The notes under the pieces: generated by a model | Seen by the model: only the letters and a program-made list of their open reading frames with translations | The model's database searches: none | What the model was told of the DNA's origin: nothing | NCBI RefSeq assembly: GCF_002162355.1 | Contig: NZ_CP021434.1 | Span: 4,084,001-4,148,000, forward strand | Source: Tumebacillus avium | Lineage (GTDB): Bacteria > Bacillota > Bacilli > Tumebacillales > Tumebacillaceae | DNA: 64,000 bases | Reading direction: 5' to 3' | Made by a program: the position numbers and the translations under genes | In this document: positions 50,922 to 58,531 of the stretch, one piece after another | How positions within the stretch are numbered: the stretch's first letter is position 1 | Layout: each line of letters starts with the position of its first letter

Positions 50922-52115
50922 CATCTTTTTGACCTCGTTCCAGCGCGACCTGAGCAGCGTCCACAGACCCGGATCTTCCACCCCCAAGCGCCACATCGTG
51001 ATGCCGGCGAGTCCGTAGCGGTCGACCAGTGTGATTTTTTGCGACATGCTGGAGGTGTTTTCAAACCACACCTGATGCTCCGCCCCGCTGCCGTCTGTGT
51101 AGCGGTAGGTCGGTGTTTGGCTTTTCGGATCGAATTGGACGTTGGTGCGGTATTGGCGGGCGCGGTTCATCGCCCCTTCGAAGGACAGGTATTCGGGCGT
51201 TTCGTTCCGCCCTTTCCAGTCGTAGGCATATCCGGCGACGCCAAGCAGGAGTTTGTGCGGCGGGATGCCCTGTTCCAACGCGTGCCGGATGCCTTTTTCG
51301 GTCCAGTTGATCGAGGACAAAGGGCCAGCCACAGTGTACATGCGATGTTCAGTATTGAGCAGCAGGCAGACAAGATCGGCGTGCTGACCTGCTTGTTCCA
51401 GATCGAGCGCCGCAACCGGTTGGCCGGACGCATCGGGATACAGCGGGATGTTCAGCGCCAGTTTCAGTCCATAGAGGCGGCACATGTCGGAAAGTTTATA
51501 GAGAAAGACGGTGAAGTGTTCCTGATCATTTCCGTACAGGTCAAACCAGTCGAGCAAGATGCCGTCGAGACCAAAGCGGGTGTAAGTGGCCAGCACATTG
51601 TTGAGCAGCCGGTCGGGATCGGACGTCATCGCCTGATGGGCGACCTCTTTGCTGGAAACGGTGCCGGTGTAGTAAGAATTGGTGAGCATCGCCCACACTT
51701 GTACGCTGCGCTCGCGGGCGGCCGCCGTCGTCGACTCGATCACATCGGGCGTTACAAAAGACTGCAATTCCCACGGTTCGGTTGGCGACGGCTGAAACCA
51801 GACGGGGAAAATACCGGTCAAGCCCTCTTCCCCCACCTTGAGCAGCGCTTTGTCGCTTCCAGGGTAGACCCCTTCCCGCCCGGTGTGAACGGCAAATGCA
51901 TAGCGCGGGACGCGGGGCCGGAACAGCTTTTGTTTCGGTTCCGGCTTCGGTGGCGGTTTGGGGACATGCAACAGCGATCCAGGGATGGGCACGGCCTCTT
52001 TTTGCAAACCGTTCAGACGGGCAATCGTCCCAACGGTCGTGACATAACGGTTAGCAATCGATGCCAAGGTATCGCCCGCTTGCACGATCACATACGTCAA
52101 CTGCGTCTGGGACAC
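50913..52115 (-). CDS. LysM-GH18 protein with degenerate catalytic motif
   Basis: A 400-residue protein with one N-terminal LysM domain (about 5-52, YVIVQAGDTLASIA), a Pro/Lys linker and a GH18 barrel related to the spore-cortex/coat hydrolases YaaH/SleL. The barrel motif, normally DGxxxDxE, reads DGILLDWF at 184-191, so phenylalanine replaces the catalytic glutamate. Other barrel parts (LLLGVAGYAYDW, AGITMWRLG) are kept. The loss suggests a peptidoglycan- or chitin-like-glycan binding protein rather than an active glucosaminidase. There is no signal peptide, as in YaaH-type proteins that reach the spore surface by coat assembly. Its ATG (GGAGGTGG site) is 19 bases after the paralogue upstream, so the two form an operon. 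Confidence 0.88.
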   Translation of the reverse strand: MSQTQLTYVIVQAGDTLASIANRYVTTVGTIARLNGLQKEAVPIPGSLLHVPKPPPKPEPKQKLFRPRVPRYAFAVHTGREGVYPGSDKALLKVGEEGLTGIFPVWFQPSPTEPWELQSFVTPDVIESTTAAARERSVQVWAMLTNSYYTGTVSSKEVAHQAMTSDPDRLLNNVLATYTRFGLDGILLDWFDLYGNDQEHFTVFLYKLSDMCRLYGLKLALNIPLYPDASGQPVAALDLEQAGQHADLVCLLLNTEHRMYTVAGPLSSINWTEKGIRHALEQGIPPHKLLLGVAGYAYDWKGRNETPEYLSFEGAMNRARQYRTNVQFDPKSQTPTYRYTDGSGAEHQVWFENTSSMSQKITLVDRYGLAGITMWRLGVEDPGLWTLLRSRWNEVKKMKK

Positions 52116-52134
52116 ATGCCCACCTCCGCTTCCA

Positions 52135-53301
52135 TTAGATGATCGGTGCCAATTTTGCTTGGATCACGCCCCAGGCGCTGGGATCTTCCAGACCGAGCCG
52201 CCAGAGCAGGATCCCGGCCAGTTTATGTCGGCGCACAAGATCGAGCTTCAGCGCGATGCTGCGCGCATCTTCATACCAGACTTCGTGCTGCCGCCCTTTG
52301 CTGTCGGTGTAGGTAAAAAACGGAACTTTATGGGTCGGGTGAAACTGAACGGTTGCATTTTCCCGGCGGCGCAGCGCTTCGACCGCACTGTGCGACAAGG
52401 CGCGCGGATTGGACTGGCCCACCGTCCAGTCATAGCCGTACACGCCGATGCCCAGCAAAATTTTCTCCGGCGGCACGCCTTCGTTCAGCGCGGCTTGGAT
52501 CGTGCCCAATACCCAAGGGAGTCCGGCGACAGGACCCGGTTCCGCCTGTGTCGGGCGGTATTGGTCGTAGGTCATGATGCCGAGGTGATCGACCGATTCG
52601 GCCAGCCCCGGATAATCGAAGTCGAGCGAGTACGGCGTTTTGGCCACATCGCCAAGCACATTGACGGTGATCGTATAATTCTTGGCGTGGGCCCGTTGGG
52701 CCAGGTCGCGCACAAAGTCGGTGAAGAGGCGTTTGTCGCCCGGTCGAAGATGTTCAAAGTCAAGATTGATCCCGTCAAATCCATATTCGTTCAGCAGCGC
52801 GAACAGGTTGTTGAAAAAAGGCATCCTGTGCGCCCGCAAGATGCTGTGCAGCGCTTCGGTCGCTGAGATGTTTGGATTTTTGTCGGTGTTGTGGATCGAA
52901 GCGAGCACTTTGACGCCCCGTTGGTGCGCATCGCGGATCGTCTCTTTGATCAGCTGCGGCGAGACGCGCGCCTTGATCCGGCCCGGGTTGTTGCGGTCGA
53001 TGTCAAAGTAGTACGGCGCGATCGCGCTTAGTTTGTCAGCTTGCCGCTCCAGTGTGCCTTGGCTGCCCGGCATGGTCGCGCCCATCGGGCCGGTGTAAAA
53101 GCCCAGCACATAATGTGCGCGGCGGCGATGCGCGAAGTGCGGCGGTTCTTGGACGACTTTCACCAGGTCGCCCGCTTCGACATCGCTTACGCCCCGGTTC
53201 CATTTTTTCAACTCTTCGATGCTGACTTCATAGCGTGTTGCGAGATCTCCCCAGGTCTCTCCGGCTTTGACGACCGCATAGGTGATCTTGGAACCCTCCA
53301 T
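52135..53301 (-). CDS. LysM-GH18 spore peptidoglycan N-acetylglucosaminidase (YaaH/SleL-like)
   Basis: A 388-residue protein with an N-terminal LysM domain (YAVVKAGETWGDLA) and a GH18 barrel with the complete motif DGINLDFE (176-183, catalytic Glu183). Barrel residues LGIMTYDQY and AGILLWRLG match YaaH/SleL, which hydrolyse cortex fragments during germination. I take the ATG at 53301 because GGGGGCAAGG precedes it; an ATG at 53322 would add seven residues but has a poor ribosome binding site. No signal peptide is present, as is usual for these spore-assembled enzymes. A sigma-K-like sequence 56 bases upstream of the chosen start fits mother-cell expression. The downstream gene is a catalytically altered paralogue. 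Confidence 0.88.
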   Translation of the reverse strand: MEGSKITYAVVKAGETWGDLATRYEVSIEELKKWNRGVSDVEAGDLVKVVQEPPHFAHRRRAHYVLGFYTGPMGATMPGSQGTLERQADKLSAIAPYYFDIDRNNPGRIKARVSPQLIKETIRDAHQRGVKVLASIHNTDKNPNISATEALHSILRAHRMPFFNNLFALLNEYGFDGINLDFEHLRPGDKRLFTDFVRDLAQRAHAKNYTITVNVLGDVAKTPYSLDFDYPGLAESVDHLGIMTYDQYRPTQAEPGPVAGLPWVLGTIQAALNEGVPPEKILLGIGVYGYDWTVGQSNPRALSHSAVEALRRRENATVQFHPTHKVPFFTYTDSKGRQHEVWYEDARSIALKLDLVRRHKLAGILLWRLGLEDPSAWGVIQAKLAPII

Positions 53302-53356
53302 GTTGCCTTGCCCCCATTTCATTCTTGTAAAATCGCACGGTTTCCAACTGTCGACC

Positions 53357-53383
53357 TATCTTATGCAGGCATCCGCCTTGGTG
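53357..53383 (-). promoter_or_regulatory. Sigma-K-like promoter of the LysM-GH18 operon
   Basis: On the minus strand CAC, a 15-base spacer and GCATAAGATA's core CATAAGATA resemble sigma-K promoters. The distance to the gene start (tens of bases) is suitable. The same elements and spacing occur at 47176-47202. Confidence 0.42.
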
Positions 53384-53409
53384 ACATAAGACATGTTATG
53401 GAAAGAAGA

Positions 53410-53440
53410 AACGGCACTCCGATCACTCGGAATGCCGTTG
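53410..53440 (-). terminator. Terminator at the end of the peptidoglycan-recycling operon
   Basis: AACGGCATTCCGA pairs with TCGGAGTGCCGTT with one mismatch and a short loop, followed on the minus strand by TCTTCTTTCC. The hairpin overlaps the nagA stop codon. The T-run is imperfect, so efficiency may be moderate. Confidence 0.65.
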
Positions 53441-54577
53441 GTAGAGAAGTTGGCCGCCGCGATACGTGGCGGTGACATGTAAGTTTGGGTCGAGAAGCAG
53501 GAAATCAGCATCGTAACCGGACTGCAGACGTCCTTTGCGCTCCCCTGCCCCGATCACGCGGGCGGGCGTTTCGGACGCCATCTTCACAGCGTCCGGCAAC
53601 GGAACTCTGCAGAGGGTGACCATGTTTTGCACAGCCTGCTCCAGCGTCAAGGTACTGCCGGCCAGCGTGCCGTCTTCGAGGCGCGCTTCGCCATTTTGCA
53701 TGCGGACGTTCAGACCGCCGAGGTCGTACGATCCGTCCTCCATGCCGACAGCGCGCATGCCGTCTGAGACGAGCACAAGGCCGTCGCTTTGTTTCAAGCG
53801 GTAGAGGATGCTCATCGCGACGGGATGCACGTGAATGCCGTCAGCAATCAGTTCGGCGGTCAGCTCGTCGTGATACATCGCCGCGCCGACGACGCCCGGC
53901 TCGCGGTGATGCAGCGGGCGCATCGCATTGTAGCAGTGTGTGACGTGGCCAAGGCCGTGCGGGATCGCGTCTTTGACTTGATCGTAGGTGGCGTCCGAGT
54001 GTCCAACGGAGACTTTGACGCCTTGGCTGGTCAGGTATTCGGTCACGGCGGCGGCGTTTGGGTGCTCCGGCGCCAAGGTGACCAGTTTGACGAGACCATC
54101 CCCTGTTTGCAGCAGGGCGGCTGCGTCTTCGAGGGTCGGGCCGATCACGTGGCTGCCGTTTTGCGCGCCTTTGTGTTTGGTGTTGATCCACGGGCCTTCG
54201 AGATGGACGCCGATCAGCCCGGCTCCTTGCGAGTCGCTGCGGGCAGTCTTTTTGCACGATTCGAGGACTTCATGCAGCCGCTCGATGCTGGCGGTCAGCG
54301 TGGTGGCGAGAAAGGATGTAACGCCATACGTTGCCAGCGAACGGGCGATGCCCTGCACAGCATCGGTCGTGCCGTCCATTACGTCATACCCGTTGGAGCC
54401 GTGGACGTGGATGTCCACGTAGCCGGGCACGATGTAGCCGGAGGTGTGCGTCAGATCCGGGGTTTCGCCGCGCGACGGGCCGGCGTAGGTGATTTTGCCT
54501 TCTTCGCAGACGAGGATACCGTCGTCGAGCACAGCCCCTTCGCAGACCAATTTGCCTTGCAGAACCAATTTGCTCAC
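53423..54577 (-). CDS. nagA: N-acetylglucosamine-6-phosphate deacetylase
   Basis: A 384-residue amidohydrolase converting GlcNAc-6-P to glucosamine-6-P and acetate in the cytoplasm. The metal-binding HVHG is at 57-60, HLEGP at 125-129 (Glu127), GHSDAT at 192-197, HCYNAM at 214-219 and the catalytic Asp272 in VSDGM. All key residues and normal length are present. Its ATG overlaps the nagB stop by four bases (ATGA), so the pair is translationally coupled. Together they move GlcNAc-6-P, made from cell-wall GlcNAc and MurNAc-6-P, into glycolysis. It is the last gene of the operon. Confidence 0.95.
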   Translation of the reverse strand: MSKLVLQGKLVCEGAVLDDGILVCEEGKITYAGPSRGETPDLTHTSGYIVPGYVDIHVHGSNGYDVMDGTTDAVQGIARSLATYGVTSFLATTLTASIERLHEVLESCKKTARSDSQGAGLIGVHLEGPWINTKHKGAQNGSHVIGPTLEDAAALLQTGDGLVKLVTLAPEHPNAAAVTEYLTSQGVKVSVGHSDATYDQVKDAIPHGLGHVTHCYNAMRPLHHREPGVVGAAMYHDELTAELIADGIHVHPVAMSILYRLKQSDGLVLVSDGMRAVGMEDGSYDLGGLNVRMQNGEARLEDGTLAGSTLTLEQAVQNMVTLCRVPLPDAVKMASETPARVIGAGERKGRLQSGYDADFLLLDPNLHVTATYRGGQLLYQRHSE

Positions 54578-55335
54578 TTCGCCATCTCCTTGTTTTGCCG
54601 GAACTCGTCGGGAAGCTTGGCAGCAGCCGCGTCATCAAGCACAAACACGCAGTTGGGATGCAGTTGCAGCACGGAGGCGGGATGGTCTTCCGTCACATCG
54701 CCGCAGACGGCACGGCGGACCGCTTCGCTTTTGTCTGCGCCTGAGGCGAGCAAGAGGACGCGGCGCGCGTTCATGATGCTTTTCAGTCCCATGGTGATCG
54801 CATGGGTCGGCACTTCTTCCGGTGGTGAGAAAAAGCGGGCATTCGCTTGGCGAGTGCTGTCCGACAAGGTGACGCAGTGGGTTAGCTTGCCAAATTCTTC
54901 CCCCGGTTCGTTAAATCCGATATGTCCGTTTCGGCCGATCCCAAGCACCTGGATGTCGATCCCGTCGTGTTTGGCGATCTGCCGTTCGTAGTCGTCACAG
55001 TGGCGGGCGATGTCGTCGGGCAGTCCTTGCGGGATGCGGGTGTTGACCGGTATGATGTCGATGTGGCGAAACAGCTTTTCTTCCATAAAGGTGCGATAGC
55101 TTTGCGGGTGGTCGGGAGCCAAGCCAAGATATTCATCAAGATTGAACGTCGTGACGGCGGCAAATGAGAGGTCGCCGCGGCGGACGAGTTCAATGAGATT
55201 GCGGTACATCCCGAGCGGTGTGCTGCCGGTGGCCAGTCCCAGCACGAGGTCGGGCTGCAGGCGGATCTGTTCCGCGACCAATGTGGCCGCGCGCTTGCTC
55301 ATGGCGTCGTAATCCCGCTCGATCAAGATCTTCAC
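54574..55335 (-). CDS. nagB: Glucosamine-6-phosphate deaminase
   Basis: A 253-residue enzyme converting glucosamine-6-P to fructose-6-P and ammonia. Substrate-binding ATGSTP is at 35-40, FNLDEY at 64-69 and the active-site GIGRNGHIGFNEPG at 132-145, including His138. Length fits the short Bacillus-type NagB. The GTG at 55335 is chosen because AAGGAGTGG lies upstream; upstream in-frame codons are not plausible coding sequence. It follows the AmiE-like gene after 26 bases and overlaps nagA. It provides the exit of recovered amino sugars into central metabolism. Confidence 0.94.
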   Translation of the reverse strand: MKILIERDYDAMSKRAATLVAEQIRLQPDLVLGLATGSTPLGMYRNLIELVRRGDLSFAAVTTFNLDEYLGLAPDHPQSYRTFMEEKLFRHIDIIPVNTRIPQGLPDDIARHCDDYERQIAKHDGIDIQVLGIGRNGHIGFNEPGEEFGKLTHCVTLSDSTRQANARFFSPPEEVPTHAITMGLKSIMNARRVLLLASGADKSEAVRRAVCGDVTEDHPASVLQLHPNCVFVLDDAAAAKLPDEFRQNKEMAK

Positions 55336-55361
55336 GCTGCTCCACTCCTTTTTGTTGTCAT

Positions 55362-56576
55362 CTATTGAAAAGCGGCGCTGTGAAATCCGCGCCGCCAATC
55401 CACGATGCCCGCTTTCACCTGCGGATGAACGCGGTTGGTCAGCACGACCGCTTCTGTGTCGCTCTCCGGGTCATACCACATCGAAGTCCCGGTAAAGCCG
55501 GTGTGACCGAATGCGCCAGGCGTGTACGCTTTCTCGAAGCCGAGTCCGCGTGCGAGGTTCAGTCCCACAGTCCGATTGCGAACGGCCGCCTGCATCAGGG
55601 CACGGTCTAAGTATGTCCGTCCCCCTGCCTGCCCTTCCGACCGCCACATCGCCAAATACCGAGCCACATCCTCCACCGTCGAAAACAGCCCCGCATGTCC
55701 GCTCACACCCTGCAGCCCGTAATAGCAGTTGCCGTCATGCACCGCTCCCACAATCGTTTCGGTGCGCCACGGTAAAGCTTCGACATCTGCTTGAGAGATC
55801 GTAAAAGTGCTTGTCGGCAACTCACCTTCGCGGCACCGTTCCGCGTACTCTCGGCACATGCTATGCTCAAGCGCGTTTCCAACTTCTGTTGAGACAACTA
55901 ATTCTTTTAACACAGTCGTTTGTTTGCTTGAGTATCTACTTGCATTACCAGTATGACTTGCAGTAGTAGCAGATTGCACATCAGCAGTACCTTTGCCGAC
56001 AGGCAAGTAACTAGTGTGCTTCATGCCGAGAGGCTCGAAAACGAGTTCGCGGCAGATCTCCGCCAAGGGCATCTGCCAGACTCGTTCGAGGATGATCCCA
56101 GTGAGTTGGAAACCTAGGTCGCTGTAGATGACTTGGGTGCCGGTCGGATACTCGAGCGGCTCACGGCAGATTTGCCGCAGGTACTGGTCGGCAGAATGAA
56201 GCTTGAGATAGTATGGCCGCCAAGCCGGCAAACCGGAGGTGTGGGTGAGCAGGTGGGTCAAGGTGACGCCTTGTCTGCTCTCCTCCTCCGCCCACTCCGG
56301 CAGGTAGTCGGCGATCGGGCGGTCGAGGGACAGCTTGCCCGCTTGCACGGAACGCAAGACGGCCGGCAGCGTCGCGATCACTTTGGTCAGCGACGCCACA
56401 TCAAACAGCATCCCCTTTTCCAGCACCCGCACATTCGGCGTGAGTTCCGCATGGCCAAACGCTTCGTGCAGCACCAGAGCGCCTTTTTGCCGGACATAGA
56501 CTTCAGCCCCAGGAAAGACAGCCTGCCCGATGCCTTCGATCACCCTCCGGCGCAGTTCGGCCTGCAGGTTCGTCAT
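55362..56576 (-). CDS. AmiE-like serine hydrolase (beta-lactamase fold), cytoplasmic
   Basis: A 404-residue serine hydrolase of the beta-lactamase/penicillin-binding fold. It has the SLTK nucleophile motif (62-65), YSD (151-153) and FGHTG near 370 in the third-motif position. In Bacillus subtilis the equivalent gene beside nagZ and namZ (ybbE/amiE) encodes an amidase that removes peptides from MurNAc, and synteny suggests the same role. Unlike that secreted enzyme, this one has no signal peptide, so peptides would be removed after uptake. Residues about 196-236 are encoded by a stretch of much lower G+C (about 36% by hand count over 55891-55963) and may be an inserted loop. Its ATG overlaps the permease stop by four bases. 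Confidence 0.8.
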   Translation of the reverse strand: MTNLQAELRRRVIEGIGQAVFPGAEVYVRQKGALVLHEAFGHAELTPNVRVLEKGMLFDVASLTKVIATLPAVLRSVQAGKLSLDRPIADYLPEWAEEESRQGVTLTHLLTHTSGLPAWRPYYLKLHSADQYLRQICREPLEYPTGTQVIYSDLGFQLTGIILERVWQMPLAEICRELVFEPLGMKHTSYLPVGKGTADVQSATTASHTGNASRYSSKQTTVLKELVVSTEVGNALEHSMCREYAERCREGELPTSTFTISQADVEALPWRTETIVGAVHDGNCYYGLQGVSGHAGLFSTVEDVARYLAMWRSEGQAGGRTYLDRALMQAAVRNRTVGLNLARGLGFEKAYTPGAFGHTGFTGTSMWYDPESDTEAVVLTNRVHPQVKAGIVDWRRGFHSAAFQ

Positions 56577-57538
56577 TCTTTCACGCCGCCCAAAGTCAGG
56601 CCGCGGATGAAGTAACGCTGGAAGGCGATAAACACGATGATCATCGGCACCGCCGCCACCGCCGCACCACTCATCAGCAGCTTAAAGATCGCCAGGTTCT
56701 GATCTTGCAGCGTTTTCAGACCCACCGGCAGCGTATAGAGGTCCGCGTTATCCAGCACGATGATCGGCCACAAAAACGAGTTCCACACGCTCATAAACGT
56801 AAAGATCCCAAGCGTCGCCAACGCCGGTTTGGCCAGCGGCACGACGATCTTCCAGAACGTCTTCCACTCCGACGCGCCGTCGATACGTGCCGCTTCGATC
56901 AGCTCAGTCGGAATCGACAGCATGTACTGTCGCATCAAGAACACGCCAAACACCATCGACAAGTCTGGCAAAATCAACGCCCAGTGCGTATTCATCAGGT
57001 TGAGCTTCCCGACCATCATAAACAGCGGCACCAGCGTGATCTGCCCCGGAATCATCATCGTGGCGATGATCAGCCAGAAAATGAAATTCCGGCCCGGAAA
57101 GCGTTTTTTCGCCAGCACATACCCGGCCATCGTGTCGAGCAGCAAAATGCCCAGCGTCACCACGATCGCGATATACGCCGAGTTGAAGAACCAGCGCCAG
57201 ATGTTCGTCCCGGCAAACAACGTCTTAAACCCGGAGAACGTATCTTCAACGATCATGTCCATCCGCTCGCGATAATGCTCCGCCTTGGCCAGATCTCCGG
57301 CCGCCTCGGCATCGCGGGCTTTTTCCCACTCTTCAAAATATAACGGAATCCCCATCGGATACAGCTTGGGCGGTTCCGATTCCACATAGGAAATCACTTG
57401 TCCCGTCTTCTCATCATGGTATTCGGAAAGCTGAAACGCGGTCGTGAATACCCAGTACAGCGGAAGCAAGGAGATGATCGCCCAGACCACCAAGACGGTA
57501 TAGGTGATGAACTTTGAAGATGCTCGTCTCAATTCCAT
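56573..57538 (-). CDS. Carbohydrate ABC transporter permease (MalG-type)
   Basis: A 321-residue inner-membrane permease of the CUT1 sugar uptake family with about six transmembrane helices. The cytoplasmic EAA loop reads EAARIDGASEWKTFWKIVVP and docks the ATPase. Between helices 1 and 2 there is an unusually long soluble stretch (about residues 38-105, charged and Ala/Glu-rich), longer than in standard MalG-type proteins and likely extracytoplasmic. A GGAGGGG site precedes the ATG at 57538. It pairs with the MalF-type permease 12 bases upstream. No ATPase is encoded nearby; a shared MsmX-type ATPase elsewhere is likely. Confidence 0.92.
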   Translation of the reverse strand: MELRRASSKFITYTVLVVWAIISLLPLYWVFTTAFQLSEYHDEKTGQVISYVESEPPKLYPMGIPLYFEEWEKARDAEAAGDLAKAEHYRERMDMIVEDTFSGFKTLFAGTNIWRWFFNSAYIAIVVTLGILLLDTMAGYVLAKKRFPGRNFIFWLIIATMMIPGQITLVPLFMMVGKLNLMNTHWALILPDLSMVFGVFLMRQYMLSIPTELIEAARIDGASEWKTFWKIVVPLAKPALATLGIFTFMSVWNSFLWPIIVLDNADLYTLPVGLKTLQDQNLAIFKLLMSGAAVAAVPMIIVFIAFQRYFIRGLTLGGVKE

Positions 57539-57550
57539 GGTTTTCCCCTC

Positions 57551-58441
57551 CTACTCTTCCCCTTTGCGGTACATGATGCGGTACTGCACGACCCCAAAGA
57601 TCAGCGTGATAATAAACAGCACAACCGCCTGCGCAGACGCCAGGCCAAACTCCAAGTCGCGGAACGCCGTCTTATAGATGAGATGCACGATCGTCTCCGT
57701 CGCGTCGCCGGGCCCGCCGCCCGTCATCAGGATGACCTGAATGAACACTTGAAACGATCCGATCAGCGACAGCATCATCAGATACAGCGTGGTTGGCTTC
57801 AGCAGCGGCACGGTGATCCGCCACCATCTCTGGAACGCGTTGGCGCCATCAATTTTCGCCGACTCATACAAAGTCTCCGGAATCGAGCCCATCGCCGCCA
57901 GATACATGATGATCCCCACGCCCGGCGGGATCAGCACACTCATGATGATCAGCGCCCACAAGGCCGTATCTGACTGGTTCAGCCAGTCCTGCGGCGGAAT
58001 TCCCAAGAAGTCGAGGAAGTAGTTAAACAAACCAAACCGATAGTTATAGACCCAGCGCCAGACCATCGCGATGATGACCATCGACGTGACGGTCGGCAGA
58101 TAAAACGCGCCGCGGAAAAAGCTCTGCGACCATCTGCCCAGCGGGTAGATCAGCGTGGCGAGACCAAGTGCCAAAATGATCGTAAACGGCACTGTAAAGA
58201 CCGTGTATTTTAGCGTATTGAGCAGCGCGACATGGAACGTCTCGCTCTGGAACGTCTTTATAAAGTTATCCAACCCAACCCAAGTGCTTCCCGAATATCC
58301 ATACTCCTGGAACGCGATGATAAACGCCCAGAACACGGGGATCAGGATAAACAGCACAAACAAAATCAACTTCGGCAGCACAAACAAGTAGGCGGCCCGC
58401 TGTTTCCACATTTCGCGCAGCAGTCCATTGGAGGCCTTCAC
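57551..58441 (-). CDS. Carbohydrate ABC transporter permease (MalF-type)
   Basis: A 296-residue permease with six predicted membrane helices. The EAA-loop equivalent reads ESAKIDGANAFQRWWRITVP and TGGGPGDAT follows, both typical of CUT1 MalF-type subunits. Translation starts at a GTG (58441) behind GGGGGG; the nearby ATG runs directly into TGA and cannot be the start. It forms a heterodimer with the MalG-type subunit and receives substrate from the lipoprotein encoded upstream. The operon context indicates peptidoglycan-derived sugars as substrate. Confidence 0.92.
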   Translation of the reverse strand: MKASNGLLREMWKQRAAYLFVLPKLILFVLFILIPVFWAFIIAFQEYGYSGSTWVGLDNFIKTFQSETFHVALLNTLKYTVFTVPFTIILALGLATLIYPLGRWSQSFFRGAFYLPTVTSMVIIAMVWRWVYNYRFGLFNYFLDFLGIPPQDWLNQSDTALWALIIMSVLIPPGVGIIMYLAAMGSIPETLYESAKIDGANAFQRWWRITVPLLKPTTLYLMMLSLIGSFQVFIQVILMTGGGPGDATETIVHLIYKTAFRDLEFGLASAQAVVLFIITLIFGVVQYRIMYRKGEE

Positions 58442-58476
58442 ATCAGTTCCCCCCGATGTTCAGTATTTTTAGTGTG

Positions 58477-58505
58477 AGGGGGACCCTGGCAAGCAGGGTC
58501 CCCCT
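58477..58505 (-). repeat. Strong intercistronic hairpin between binding protein and permease genes
   Basis: AGGGGGACCCTG and CAGGGTCCCCCT form a perfect 12-bp GC-rich stem with a 5-base loop. On the minus strand no T-run follows, so it is more likely an RNA-stabilising or processing element than a full terminator. Such hairpins often raise the amount of binding protein over permeases. Confidence 0.7.
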
Positions 58506-58531
58506 AAGAGCGTTACAGTGCGTGAGCGAGA

